Shown: piece by piece, positions 14,176 through 23,126 of the stretch | Position numbering within the stretch: the first letter of the stretch is position 1 | How the letters are laid out: every line of letters begins with the position of its first letter | Origin: UKL13-2 sp044228625 | GTDB lineage: Bacteria > Pseudomonadota > Gammaproteobacteria > Burkholderiales > Usitatibacteraceae | NCBI GenBank assembly: GCA_044228625.1 | Contig: JBGAUM010000038.1 | Coordinates: 1 to 28,353 of the forward strand | DNA length: 28,353 nucleotides | Direction of reading: 5' to 3' | Made by a program: the position numbers and the translations under genes | Notes under the pieces: generated by a model | The model's input: the letters and a program-made list of their open reading frames with translations, nothing else | The model's database searches: none | Told to the model about the DNA's origin: nothing

Positions 14176-17100
14176 GTGCGTCTGAATCACATCAAGCTCG
14201 CCGGTTTCAAATCCTTTGTTGATCCCACGAACATTGCAGTGCCTGGTCAATTGGTCGGTGTCGTCGGGCCCAATGGTTGCGGAAAGTCAAACGTCATCGA
14301 TGCCGTGCGTTGGGTGCTAGGTGAATCGTCCGCCAAGCATTTGCGTGGCGAAAAGATGGAAGACGTCATCTTCAACGGCTCCAGCACACGCAAGCCCGGG
14401 GGCCGGGCGTCGGTGGAGCTGGTGTTCGACAACTCGCTCGGACGCATCGGCGGGCAATGGGGCGCCTATTCGGAAATTTCGGTCAAGCGCGTGCTGACGC
14501 GCGATGGCAATTCCGACTACTACATCAACGGCCAGCATGTTCGCCGCCGCGACATCACCGACATGTTCCTGGGTACCGGCCTCGGCCCGCGGGCCTACGC
14601 GATTATTGAGCAAGGCATGATTTCTCGGGTGATCACTTCGAAGCCCGAGGAATTGCGGGTATTCCTCGAGGAGGTCGCGGGCGTATCAAAATACCGCGAA
14701 CGCCGCAAGGAAACGGAAGCGCGGCTGGAGGATTCCAAGGAAAACCTCAATCGCGTCTCCGACATCTTGTCCGAATTGGACAAGCAGGTTGAAAAGCTCA
14801 CCGAGCAGGCAGCAGTGGCTGCGAAGTACCATGAGTTCAACAACGAACTCAAGCTCAATGAAAACCTGTGGGCGTTTACGCGCCAGCGCGAAATGACTTC
14901 GGCGAGAAATCGCTATGCCAATGAAATCATCAAGGCGGAATCCGGGGTCGAGGGCGAGATTGCGAAGCTGCGCGAATCCGAAATGGCGCTCGATAAGCTG
15001 CGTCAGGACCACTACGCGGAGACCGATCAACTGACGGCAGCGCAAAGCGCCATGTTCGAATCCAACACGGCCGGTGTGGTCCAGCAGATCGCCGAAATTG
15101 AACTCAACCGAGAGGCCACCGCCAATGAATTGGAGCGTTGGCACCACGAGTTGGCGAGCGGGATCGACAAGGTCGCCCAGGCGCGTGCCAATGTGGGCAC
15201 GGTGCGCGACGCCGTGCCGGCATTCGAGGAAAAGGTCAAGGCGGCGATCAGCGCCACGCGCACCGCAGAGAACGACGTCAGAAACGCGGAGGCCGGCCAG
15301 GCGCTGGACGCGGCAGCGGAAGCCAATGCACTCAAGATCCTTTCGCAACTGGAGCAGCGCAAGAACCGTCTCACCACGGAGAACATGAACCTCGTGGTGC
15401 CAGACAAGGCGGCAATCGACCAGGTCGCCGCTGAGCGTGCGGAAGTGGCCGAGCAGTTGGCGCAACTCGACGAAAAGTTGCATGCGGCCGAAACCCAACT
15501 TGCGGACCTTGAAAAGGCCCGCAACAAGTCGATCGAGGATATCGGTCACGCGACGCGCGAATTGGCCCGCATTGAGGCGGCATTGCTGGCGTTGCAAAAC
15601 CAGCAAGCCCGCTTGGACAACAACAACCGGCTTGCCATGTGGCTCGCCAAGTATCAGCTCGACAACGCCCCCCGCCTTTGGCAATCGGTCAAGATCAGGG
15701 AAGGTTGGGAAGATGCGCTGGAGTCCGCGCTGGGGCTGAAACTCAACGCGATCAAGCTGGCGGATCCGTCCGCCATCGCCAGGATCGCTGGCGATCCGCC
15801 CCCCGGCAGCGTGGCGTTGTTCTTTGAAAACGGCAGCGCCACAACAAGGAATGCCGAAGGATTCACGCCCTTGTCCGATTGGGTGACGGCGGACAACCAG
15901 GCGGTGCTGCCCTTTGTGCGGGAGGCTTTGGCCAACGTCTTTGTATTGGAGGACGAGTCGCAGGCGTCCGCACGAATGAGATCGTTGCCATTTGGTGCGG
16001 TGATGGTCTCGGCCAATGGCCACCTTTACAGCCAGCATGGGCTGGTGTTTCACGGCCCGCAGTCCGAGTTGCATGGAGTTTTGCAACGCCAGCGGGAGAT
16101 TGAATCGCTGAAAACCGAGTTGCCGGGGAAGATCGAGGCGCGCCATGCGCTGGAATCCGAGCAAAAGTCCATCGAGGAAAAACTCACTGCCACGCGTGAG
16201 TCGCTGAAGGTCATGCGTGCGGAGTCCGCGGACAAGAAGAACCGTGAACATGCGCTATCGATGGAAGCGTTGAAGCTTGCGCAGGCGGCTGAGCAAGCGG
16301 AGGGCCGTCGCTCGGCCATTCGCGAAGAATTGGTCGGCATCGATCTCGAGATTGAGAAGGAGCGCGGCGAATTGGCCGAGGCGCAGGCGCGCATGGAAGA
16401 GAGCGGCAACCGGATTGCCGAGCTCACGGACAAGCTGATGGAATTCGAGAAGGCGCAGGCCGCCGCGGAAGCGGCGTTGAACGAATCGCGCGAACGGGTG
16501 AACCAGGCGGAACGCGCGGTGCAAGAGGCGAACTATTTCGAGCGCTCGTGCCACGACAAGATCAAGTCGTTGGGTGACATGGTGGCAGACTACGTGAAGC
16601 GTGCCGGACTCATGGCCGCGAGCCGATCGTCGCTCCAGGCCGAGCTGGAAAGCTTGCAAGAGGGCAACATCCAGGAGCGCTTGCAGGCGGCGGTTTCCCT
16701 GCGCGCAGAAAGGGAGAAGGCCCTGGCGGCCGCGCGCGAGGCAATGGATTCTGCCTCCGGCAAGCTGAAAGAACTCGAAGACCGCAAGAGCGCGATTGAA
16801 AAGTCCTTGCAGCCGTTGCGAGATCGAATCAATGAGCTGAAGTTGAAAGAACAGGAAGCTCGTATCAACGAAGAGAATTTCACCCGTCAGTTGGAAGAAT
16901 CCGGCGCAAATCTTGAGGAGCTGGCGGAGACGGTGGAAAAGAAGACGCGTTCCACCGCGTATCAGGCTGAAATCAACCGGCTCAACGCAGCCATCGCCGA
17001 ACTGGGCGCGGTGAACCTGGCCGCTTTGGCTGAGCTGGAGCAGGCCTCTGAGCGCAAAGCCTTCCTTGATGCGCAATCGCAAGACCTGAACGAGGCGGTC

Positions 17101-17634
17101 GCCACACTCGAGGCGGCCATCAAGCGCATCGACCGTGAAACGCGGGACCTCTTGCAGACCACCTTCGACACCGTCAACAAGAACTTCATGGAGCTCTTCC
17201 CGACGCTTTTTGGCGGCGGCAATGCGTACCTGCGCCTGACCGGTGAGGAGATTCTGGACGCTGGCCTGCAAGTCTTTGCGCAGCCCCCGGGAAAGAAGAA
17301 CCAGTCGATCCAATTGTTGTCCGGGGGAGAAAAGGCGCTGACCGCGCTTTCGCTGGTCTTCTCTTTGTTCAAGTTGAACCCGGCCCCGTTCTGCCTGCTG
17401 GATGAGGTGGATGCGCCGCTCGATGACTCAAACACCGACCGCTTCTGCGACCTCGTGAAAAAGATGTCTTCGTCGACCCAATTCCTGTTCATTACCCATA
17501 ACAAGGTGACCATGGAAATGGGGGAACAGCTTGTCGGCGTAACCATGAACGAACCAGGCGTTTCCCGCATCGTCGAAGTGGATATCCATGCGGCGAAGAA
17601 GTTTGCGGCAGCACCCGTTGCGGCCGCGGCATAA
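14176..17634 (+). CDS. smc: Chromosome segregation ATPase SMC
   Basis: The SMC subunit of the condensin-like complex that compacts and segregates the chromosome. Of its 1152 residues, the N-terminal head has Walker A GPNGCGKSN at 31-39. Two long coiled coils (about 170-490 and 640-990) flank a hinge near 500-630. The C-terminal head carries the ABC signature LSGGEK at 1048-1053 and Walker B CLLDEVD at 1073-1079. Heads, hinge and coils are all present and the length is normal. The start is GTG at 14176, giving MRLNHIKLAGFKSF, where the family begins. It is first in a long plus-strand run, with zipA 116 bases after it and then ligA. No scpA or scpB is in the window. The leader holds a terminator-like hairpin. 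Confidence 0.98.
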   Translation: MRLNHIKLAGFKSFVDPTNIAVPGQLVGVVGPNGCGKSNVIDAVRWVLGESSAKHLRGEKMEDVIFNGSSTRKPGGRASVELVFDNSLGRIGGQWGAYSEISVKRVLTRDGNSDYYINGQHVRRRDITDMFLGTGLGPRAYAIIEQGMISRVITSKPEELRVFLEEVAGVSKYRERRKETEARLEDSKENLNRVSDILSELDKQVEKLTEQAAVAAKYHEFNNELKLNENLWAFTRQREMTSARNRYANEIIKAESGVEGEIAKLRESEMALDKLRQDHYAETDQLTAAQSAMFESNTAGVVQQIAEIELNREATANELERWHHELASGIDKVAQARANVGTVRDAVPAFEEKVKAAISATRTAENDVRNAEAGQALDAAAEANALKILSQLEQRKNRLTTENMNLVVPDKAAIDQVAAERAEVAEQLAQLDEKLHAAETQLADLEKARNKSIEDIGHATRELARIEAALLALQNQQARLDNNNRLAMWLAKYQLDNAPRLWQSVKIREGWEDALESALGLKLNAIKLADPSAIARIAGDPPPGSVALFFENGSATTRNAEGFTPLSDWVTADNQAVLPFVREALANVFVLEDESQASARMRSLPFGAVMVSANGHLYSQHGLVFHGPQSELHGVLQRQREIESLKTELPGKIEARHALESEQKSIEEKLTATRESLKVMRAESADKKNREHALSMEALKLAQAAEQAEGRRSAIREELVGIDLEIEKERGELAEAQARMEESGNRIAELTDKLMEFEKAQAAAEAALNESRERVNQAERAVQEANYFERSCHDKIKSLGDMVADYVKRAGLMAASRSSLQAELESLQEGNIQERLQAAVSLRAEREKALAAAREAMDSASGKLKELEDRKSAIEKSLQPLRDRINELKLKEQEARINEENFTRQLEESGANLEELAETVEKKTRSTAYQAEINRLNAAIAELGAVNLAALAELEQASERKAFLDAQSQDLNEAVATLEAAIKRIDRETRDLLQTTFDTVNKNFMELFPTLFGGGNAYLRLTGEEILDAGLQVFAQPPGKKNQSIQLLSGGEKALTALSLVFSLFKLNPAPFCLLDEVDAPLDDSNTDRFCDLVKKMSSSTQFLFITHNKVTMEMGEQLVGVTMNEPGVSRIVEVDIHAAKKFAAAPVAAAA

Positions 17635-17640
17635 GGCCCC

Positions 17641-17754
17641 ATGTCCAATAGCAAACTCAAGAACTGGCAAGGCGTTCAGGCCGAAAATGGCTGGAAAAGG
17701 CCGTCGGAACTAGGGTTTTGCCTTTTTGTTGCAGTGGAGTTCGACACCCCATGA
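17641..17754 (+). CDS. Possible 37-codon ORF coupled to zipA
   Basis: An ATG at 17641, six bases after the smc stop, opens 37 codons. The frame ends in TGA overlapping the zipA ATG (ATGA at 17751-17754), an arrangement typical of translational coupling. The predicted peptide begins MSNSKLKNWQ and has no recognisable feature beyond a short hydrophobic patch near the end. zipA itself has only a distant GGAG before its start. It may be a leader ORF or a chance frame; I cannot tell. Confidence 0.25.
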   Translation: MSNSKLKNWQGVQAENGWKRPSELGFCLFVAVEFDTP

Positions 17755-18836
17755 GCGATCTTCAAATCGGGTTGGCCATTGGCGCAGTTCTCTTGGCGCT
17801 TGCAGTCATGGGTTACAACTATTGGCAGGAAGCCAAACACAAGAAGCGCGTGGAGCGTGCTTTTGGCGCTCCGCACGAGGACGTCCTCATGGGTGAGCGT
17901 GTCGAGCCTTCCATCGGCGACGTAAATCGCACGCGCGGCGATGATATTGCCGAGGGGCACCTTGCGCCTTTGACCGACACCCCCACTGTGCCCATGGCGA
18001 TGCCTGGGGTCGACGCACCGATCATCCATGGCCAGATTGACACGGTGGCCTTGGTGTTGGCCGACAGCCCCTTGTCCATTGAGCGCATCTGGCCGGCGAT
18101 TGAACGCACACGCGGACTATCCGACGAGATCCGCTGGGAAGGATTGTTCAATGGTGTTTGGCAGCCGGTGGACGACAACACGGATGACGATGCCGCGTAC
18201 CGTGAGTTGCGCGTCGGGTTGCAACTGGCGAGCCGCCGGGGGCCGACCGATCCTTCAACGATCCGTGCATTTGACCGCCTGGTGTCCGATTTTGCCAATG
18301 AAGTTGGTGCAGTGTCGCAGCGTGAAGAGGTCGCGGCGGCCGAGCGGCGTGCGCTGGATGTCGACAAACTCTGCGCTGAATCCGATATCGAAATCGCGAT
18401 CAATATTGTTGGAAAGAACGGCGTGACATTCGCCACCACCAAGGTGCGCGGTTTGGCCGAGGCGGCCGGCATGGTGCCTTTGGAAAAGGGCGAGTACGCC
18501 AAGCGCGACGACAAGGGACATCTCGAGTTCACGCTGCGAAACATGAATGCGAATGAGCCGCCCGGGATCAAGCAGGCAGGTGCCTATCTCACCGGCTTGA
18601 CGTTTGCGCTCGATGTGCCGCGCACGTTGGATCCTGTGGGCACTTTCGAGCGCATGATGGCCGAGGCGCTGCGATATGCCGATACGCTGGGCGGCGAAGT
18701 GGTGGACGACAACAAACGTCCGCTTACCGCCAACGGCCGCAAGAGTATTGCCGCAACCATCGCTGCAATCGAGCAAACGATGGATGCACGCGAAATTGTG
18801 CCGGGCAGCGCCGCGGCGTTGCGGTTGTACGCCTGA
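17751..18836 (+). CDS. zipA: Cell division protein ZipA
   Basis: The membrane anchor that tethers FtsZ to the inner membrane and stabilises the division ring. The 361-residue chain begins with one N-terminal membrane segment (about 5-24, LQIGLAIGAVLLALAV), followed by a basic stretch (EAKHKKRVERAFG) and the DVLMGERVEPS stretch common to betaproteobacterial members. An acidic/proline linker leads to a C-terminal ZipA FtsZ-binding domain of roughly 140 residues, including the closing DTLGGEVVDDNKRPLT block. The linker is not strongly Pro/Gln-rich as in enteric ZipA. I chose the ATG at 17751 because it opens directly into the membrane segment. The gene lies between smc and ligA, with ligA 8 bases downstream, the usual order in this group. 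Confidence 0.9.
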   Translation: MSDLQIGLAIGAVLLALAVMGYNYWQEAKHKKRVERAFGAPHEDVLMGERVEPSIGDVNRTRGDDIAEGHLAPLTDTPTVPMAMPGVDAPIIHGQIDTVALVLADSPLSIERIWPAIERTRGLSDEIRWEGLFNGVWQPVDDNTDDDAAYRELRVGLQLASRRGPTDPSTIRAFDRLVSDFANEVGAVSQREEVAAAERRALDVDKLCAESDIEIAINIVGKNGVTFATTKVRGLAEAAGMVPLEKGEYAKRDDKGHLEFTLRNMNANEPPGIKQAGAYLTGLTFALDVPRTLDPVGTFERMMAEALRYADTLGGEVVDDNKRPLTANGRKSIAATIAAIEQTMDAREIVPGSAAALRLYA

Positions 18837-18844
18837 TCTCCCGC

Positions 18845-20881
18845 ATGGGTGCCGGTGCGGCGACGCCGCCTCCCGCCGTTCGAATTGCGAATCTCAAGCG
18901 CGAAATCGAGCGGCACAATTACAACTACTATGTGCTGGACCAACCGACGATCGCGGATGCGGAGTGGGACAAGCTTTTCCACGAATTGAAATCGCTGGAG
19001 GAGGCGAACCCCGAGCTGGCGACACCGGACTCTCCGACGCAACGCGTCGGCGCCAAACCGCTGGAAGAGTTTTCCGAGGTTTCGCATCGCGTGCCCATGT
19101 TGTCCCTTGGCAACGCTTTCACCGAGGAGGACTTGGCCAACTTTGACCGCCGCTGCCGGGAAGGCCTTGGGTTCGAAGGCGCGATTGAATATGCCTGCGA
19201 ACCCAAATACGATGGGCTAGCCATCAGCTTGACTTACGAGCGCGGGGTATTCGTTCAAGGGGCGACGCGTGGCGATGGTTCGGTCGGCGAGGACGTGACC
19301 CAGAATCTTCGTACCGTCAAGACGATTCCACTCTCGATTGAGACGAATGCCGCGCGGCTTGAAATACGCGGAGAGGTCCTGATGCTTCGCAAGGATTTTG
19401 AGGCACTTAACTTCCGGCAGGCGGAAAAGGGAGAAAAGCAGTTTGTGAATCCTCGCAACGCGGCGGCTGGAACTTTGCGCCAACTTGATCCCAAGCTCAC
19501 GGCCCAGCGGCCGCTGAGTTTTTTTGCTTACGGCCTTGGTGCCGTTGAGGGAATGGTGCTTCCGAAGACGCATTCGGGCCAGATGGATGTCCTTGAATCG
19601 TTCAAGTTCCCGGTGTCGCGTGAACGCCGCGTGGTGAATGGACCGGAAGGGTTGCTGGAATACTACCGAGGATTGGGCCAGAAACGCCCGACGCTTCCCT
19701 ACGATATCGATGGCGTGGTGTACAAGGTCAACCGCATCGAATGGCAACAACAGTTGGGGTTTGTCTCTCGCGCACCACGCTTCGCAATTGCCCACAAGTT
19801 CCCGGCGGAAGAGGCGACGACGCAGTTGCTCGGAATCGACGTTCAGGTCGGTCGCACGGGTGCGATCACACCGGTTGCGCGGCTGAAACCCGTGTTTGTC
19901 GGTGGCACCACGGTGTCCAATGCCACGCTGCATAACGAGGACGAAATCCGCCGCAAGGGGTTGATGATTGGCGATACGGTGGTGGTGCGTCGTGCGGGGG
20001 ATGTTATCCCGGAGGTCGCGGCGGTGATTGTGGAGAAGCGGCCGCCAGATGCGGTGCCCTTCACCATGCCCCGGATGTGCCCGGAGTGCGGCTCTGCGAT
20101 CGTCAGACTTGACGGTGAGGCTGTCGCCCGATGCAGCGGAGGCCTGATCTGTCCCGCGCAGGTCAAACAATCGATCCTGCATTTCGCGCAGCGCCGCGCG
20201 ATGGATATTGAAGGGCTGGGCGACAAATTGGTGGACCAATTGGTCGATCAAAAGGTCATTCGAAATGCGGCGGACCTGTATCGTCTCGGCGTCTCTGCGC
20301 TGGCATCTCTGGAGCGCATGGGCGAAAAATCAGCGTCCAATCTTCTCGATGCGATCGCCAAGAGCAAAGTGACCTCGCTTCAGCGGTTTCTTTTCGGCCT
20401 GGGCATTCGCCATGTGGGTGAAGCGACTGCGCGTGACTTGGCACGGCATTTTGGGTCGCTTGACGGTGTCATTGCCGCGCCCATCGAAAAATTGCTCGAG
20501 GTGCGTGATATCGGGCCGGTGGTTGCGGAGAGCATCCACAAGTTCTTTGGCGAGCCGCACAATCGGGAGGCGGTCGAACAATTGCGCAGCGTGGGAATTA
20601 CGTGGCCTGAGGGAGGTCGCGCGCCGATCGCCGCGACCGGACCTTTCGCAGGCAAGACAGTGGTGCTCACGGGCACCTTGCCGACGTGTTCGCGCGACGA
20701 GGCCAAAGCCATGCTTGAGGCCGCTGGTGCGAAAGTGGCGGGAAGTGTTTCGAAAAAAACGGATTTCGTCCTTGCCGGCGCGGAGGCGGGTTCAAAGCTG
20801 GACAAAGCGAAGGAATTGGGCGTGAGAGTGCTGGATGAGGCAGAATTCCGGACCATGTTGGAATCTACAAGAACATCATGA
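18845..20881 (+). CDS. ligA: NAD(+)-dependent DNA ligase LigA
   Basis: Seals nicks in replication and repair using NAD+. It has 678 residues, the normal size. Domain Ia (about 10-80) contains the NAD-binding HNYNYYVLDQPTIADAEWD region. The adenylated lysine is K121 in the motif KYDG. The OB-fold follows, with GRTGAITPVA near 340. The zinc finger uses C412, C415, C430 and C436. Helix-hairpin-helix repeats (GLGIRHVGEATARDLA and similar) precede a BRCT domain from about 598 to 675. The ATG at 18845 follows the zipA stop by 8 bases. The stop overlaps the galU start by four bases (ATGA), so the two are translationally coupled. Confidence 0.98.
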   Translation: MGAGAATPPPAVRIANLKREIERHNYNYYVLDQPTIADAEWDKLFHELKSLEEANPELATPDSPTQRVGAKPLEEFSEVSHRVPMLSLGNAFTEEDLANFDRRCREGLGFEGAIEYACEPKYDGLAISLTYERGVFVQGATRGDGSVGEDVTQNLRTVKTIPLSIETNAARLEIRGEVLMLRKDFEALNFRQAEKGEKQFVNPRNAAAGTLRQLDPKLTAQRPLSFFAYGLGAVEGMVLPKTHSGQMDVLESFKFPVSRERRVVNGPEGLLEYYRGLGQKRPTLPYDIDGVVYKVNRIEWQQQLGFVSRAPRFAIAHKFPAEEATTQLLGIDVQVGRTGAITPVARLKPVFVGGTTVSNATLHNEDEIRRKGLMIGDTVVVRRAGDVIPEVAAVIVEKRPPDAVPFTMPRMCPECGSAIVRLDGEAVARCSGGLICPAQVKQSILHFAQRRAMDIEGLGDKLVDQLVDQKVIRNAADLYRLGVSALASLERMGEKSASNLLDAIAKSKVTSLQRFLFGLGIRHVGEATARDLARHFGSLDGVIAAPIEKLLEVRDIGPVVAESIHKFFGEPHNREAVEQLRSVGITWPEGGRAPIAATGPFAGKTVVLTGTLPTCSRDEAKAMLEAAGAKVAGSVSKKTDFVLAGAEAGSKLDKAKELGVRVLDEAEFRTMLESTRTS

Positions 20882-21783
20882 ATAAGAAGGCAGCCAAGCG
20901 CGTCACGAAGGCCGTTTTTCCCGTGGCCGGGCTCGGTACGCGCTTTCTTCCCGCCACCAAGGCGAGTCCCAAGGAAATGTTGCCAGTGGTGGACAAGCCG
21001 TTGATCCAATATGCGGTGGAAGAAGCTGCCGCGGCGGGGATCACCGAGATGATCTTCGTCACCGGACGCGGGAAGCGCACCATCGAGGACCATTTCGACA
21101 AGGCGTATGAGCTCGAAACGGAACTTGCCGAAAAGGGCAAGCACAAGCTGTTGCAGGAAGTGCGTGAAATGCTTCCCCCGGGCGTGCAGTACGTCTATGT
21201 GCGCCAAGCCGAGGCGATGGGACTGGGCCATGCCGTCCTTTGTGCAAAGCACCTCGTGGGTGACGAACCATTTGCGGTCATCCTTGCCGATGATCTCATC
21301 GACGCGGAGACTTCGGTGATGAAGCAGATGGTCGCGCAATACGAGACACGTCGCGCATCCATTCTGGGCGTGGTCAACGTGGAGCGCAAGGAAACGTCGT
21401 CCTACGGCATTGTGGACGCCAAGCCGGTGTCCAAGAAGCCCAACGAGCGCGTCCACAAGCTTTCGGGAATTGTCGAAAAACCAAAACCGGAAGATGCGCC
21501 TTCGACGCTGTCGGTTGTCGGCCGCTACATCCTGACGCCGGAGGTCTTCAATTACCTCGAGAAAATCCAGCGCGGCGTCGGCAAGGAAATCCAGTTGACG
21601 GACGGGATCGCCTCGTTGCTATCGCGGCAGGATATTTTTGCCTATGAATTTGAAGGCACACGCTACGACTGCGGATCCAAGCTGGGGTACCTCAAAGCCA
21701 CCATTGCGTTGGGAATGAAACATCCGGAAGTTGGCAAGCCGTTCTCGCAATTTCTTGCCACCCAAAAATTCAAGAAAGGCTGA
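20878..21783 (+). CDS. galU: UTP-glucose-1-phosphate uridylyltransferase GalU
   Basis: Makes UDP-glucose from UTP and glucose-1-phosphate, the precursor for lipopolysaccharide, capsule and other glycans. The 301-residue length is normal. The nucleotide-binding signature AGLGTRFLPATKASPKEMLP runs over about 17-36. VRQAEAMGLGHAVLCA near 105, ILADDLID near 138, and GIVEKPKPEDAPS near 198 are family blocks, and the closing region has YDCGSKLGYLKATI. Its start overlaps the ligA stop as ATGA, and the phosphoribosyltransferase gene follows after 6 bases. Co-transcription with DNA ligase is probably an operon convenience without a functional link. Confidence 0.97.
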   Translation: MNKKAAKRVTKAVFPVAGLGTRFLPATKASPKEMLPVVDKPLIQYAVEEAAAAGITEMIFVTGRGKRTIEDHFDKAYELETELAEKGKHKLLQEVREMLPPGVQYVYVRQAEAMGLGHAVLCAKHLVGDEPFAVILADDLIDAETSVMKQMVAQYETRRASILGVVNVERKETSSYGIVDAKPVSKKPNERVHKLSGIVEKPKPEDAPSTLSVVGRYILTPEVFNYLEKIQRGVGKEIQLTDGIASLLSRQDIFAYEFEGTRYDCGSKLGYLKATIALGMKHPEVGKPFSQFLATQKFKKG

Positions 21784-21789
21784 AACTCC

Positions 21790-22347
21790 ATGAATGCTGC
21801 CGATGCCCGCGCGCTCTTGACCGAGTCCGAAATTCTCTTCACGGCCGAGCAGGTCAATGCCGCGACGGCAAAAGTTGCCCGCGAGCTGAACCGGGACTAT
21901 GGCGACAAGAATCCGCTGGTCTTGGGCGTCATGGGGGGCGCCGTGGTCTTTGCCGGGCAACTGATGCCTCAATTGGAGTTCCCGATGGACTTCGATATCG
22001 TGCAGGCGTCGCGCTATGGTGACAAGACGGTTGGCACGCATTTGACCTGGCGGGTCACCCCACGGGACAACGTAAAGGGGCGCCACGTTCTTTTGCTCGA
22101 CGACATTCTTGACGAAGGCGTGACCCTCGCGGCCATTGTCGAGTTGCTGAAGAGCCAAGGCGCTTTAAGCGTCGAATGCGCAGTCTTCTGCGTAAAGGAC
22201 TACGGCGAAGAAAAGAACGCGCGAAAGCCGCTGAAAGCGAAATATGTCGGACTCACAGTGCCCAATCGGTTTATTTTCGGGTACGGCATGGATGTGTCCG
22301 GGGCTTGGCGAAACTTGCCGGCAATCTGGGCGAAGCGGGAAGACTAG
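21790..22347 (+). CDS. hpt: Hypoxanthine-guanine phosphoribosyltransferase
   Basis: A cytoplasmic purine salvage enzyme joining hypoxanthine or guanine to PRPP, giving IMP or GMP. It has 185 residues. The PRPP-binding loop VLLLDDILDEGVTLA spans 100-114. LGVMGGAVVFAGQL near 45-58 is the loop that contacts pyrophosphate, and QASRYGDKT near 72-80 belongs to the flexible active-site loop. The C-terminal block FIFGYGMDVSGAWRNLPAIWA is typical of proteobacterial HGPRTs. It sits between galU (6 bases) and the nucleoside phosphorylase gene (8 bases). With that neighbour it forms a two-step route from a methylthio-purine nucleoside to IMP, if the phosphorylase releases hypoxanthine. The gene name hpt is by family; hprT is a synonym. 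Confidence 0.92.
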   Translation: MNAADARALLTESEILFTAEQVNAATAKVARELNRDYGDKNPLVLGVMGGAVVFAGQLMPQLEFPMDFDIVQASRYGDKTVGTHLTWRVTPRDNVKGRHVLLLDDILDEGVTLAAIVELLKSQGALSVECAVFCVKDYGEEKNARKPLKAKYVGLTVPNRFIFGYGMDVSGAWRNLPAIWAKRED

Positions 22348-22355
22348 GCGGCGAC

Positions 22356-23126
22356 ATGCTGGCAATCATCGGGGGCACCGGCCTCACGAACCTGGCCAAT
22401 CTCACGATCACCCATCGTGAAGTTGTGCGCACGCCGTATGGCGAACCCTCGGGGCATCTCACGTTCGGCCGCATAGGAAGCGCCGAAATGGTATTTCTCG
22501 CGCGCCACGGATACGCGCACTCGTACGCGCCGCACGAGGTCAACTATCGGGCCAATATTTGGGCGTTAACTGAGACCGGCGTCACGCGCATCATTGCGGT
22601 CAATGCGGTGGGCGGGATAGCCGAAAACATGGGGCCGGGCGCGCTTGCGGTGCCCGACCAGATCATCGATTACACCCATGGGCGCAAGCACACCTATTTT
22701 GAAGGCGGTGAACCCGTGACCCACATCGATTTCACGGAGCCATTTTGCTCGCGCGGGCGTCGATTGATTCTTGATGCGGGACGGGCTGCCGACATTTCGC
22801 TGTATGACGGTGGCACGCTGGGGGTGACGCAAGGGCCACGGTTGGAATCGCGCGCGGAAGTCTTGAAGCTTCGAGGTGATGGATGCGCGTTGGTGGGCAT
22901 GACGACCATGCCCGAGGCGGCCCTTGCACGTGAGAAGAAATTGTCTTACGCGACGCTGGCGCTTTCCATGAACCATGCAGCCGGCTTGGGGTCGTCCGCC
23001 GGTGGGATCAAATTGGCGGATGCTGATCAAGTACTCTCTGCAGGCATGGAAAAAGTGCGGGCGATCCTTGCTTTCGCCGTGGAGATGCATGCTGCGCTGC
23101 CGGCTTCGGAAAAAGGAACTGCCTGA
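22356..23126 (+). CDS. Methylthio-purine nucleoside phosphorylase, probably S-methyl-5'-thioinosine phosphorylase
   Basis: A 256-residue trimeric-type purine nucleoside/MTA phosphorylase. It cleaves a 5'-methylthio nucleoside with phosphate to a free purine and methylthioribose-1-phosphate, recycling the by-product of polyamine synthesis. The start MLAIIGGTGL has the phosphate-binding GGTG at 6-9. RHG at 50-52, NYRANIWAL at 63-71, NAVGGI at 83-88, and the family stretch GMTTMPEAALARE at 181-193 follow. In the purine pocket, enzymes for adenine nucleosides have Asp residues. This protein has Asn206 in SMNHAAG, as in 6-oxopurine enzymes, so methylthioinosine is the likelier substrate. The upstream in-frame extension to 22176 overlaps hpt and is rejected. 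The stop overlaps the def start by one base. Confidence 0.87.
   Translation: MLAIIGGTGLTNLANLTITHREVVRTPYGEPSGHLTFGRIGSAEMVFLARHGYAHSYAPHEVNYRANIWALTETGVTRIIAVNAVGGIAENMGPGALAVPDQIIDYTHGRKHTYFEGGEPVTHIDFTEPFCSRGRRLILDAGRAADISLYDGGTLGVTQGPRLESRAEVLKLRGDGCALVGMTTMPEAALAREKKLSYATLALSMNHAAGLGSSAGGIKLADADQVLSAGMEKVRAILAFAVEMHAALPASEKGTA

Noticed and set aside
14686..17313. Long open frames of 521 and 352 codons on the minus strand under smc
   Set aside because: They lie opposite an intact, fully recognisable smc gene. Their composition is what the antisense of a high-GC coiled-coil gene gives, with no family features of their own.
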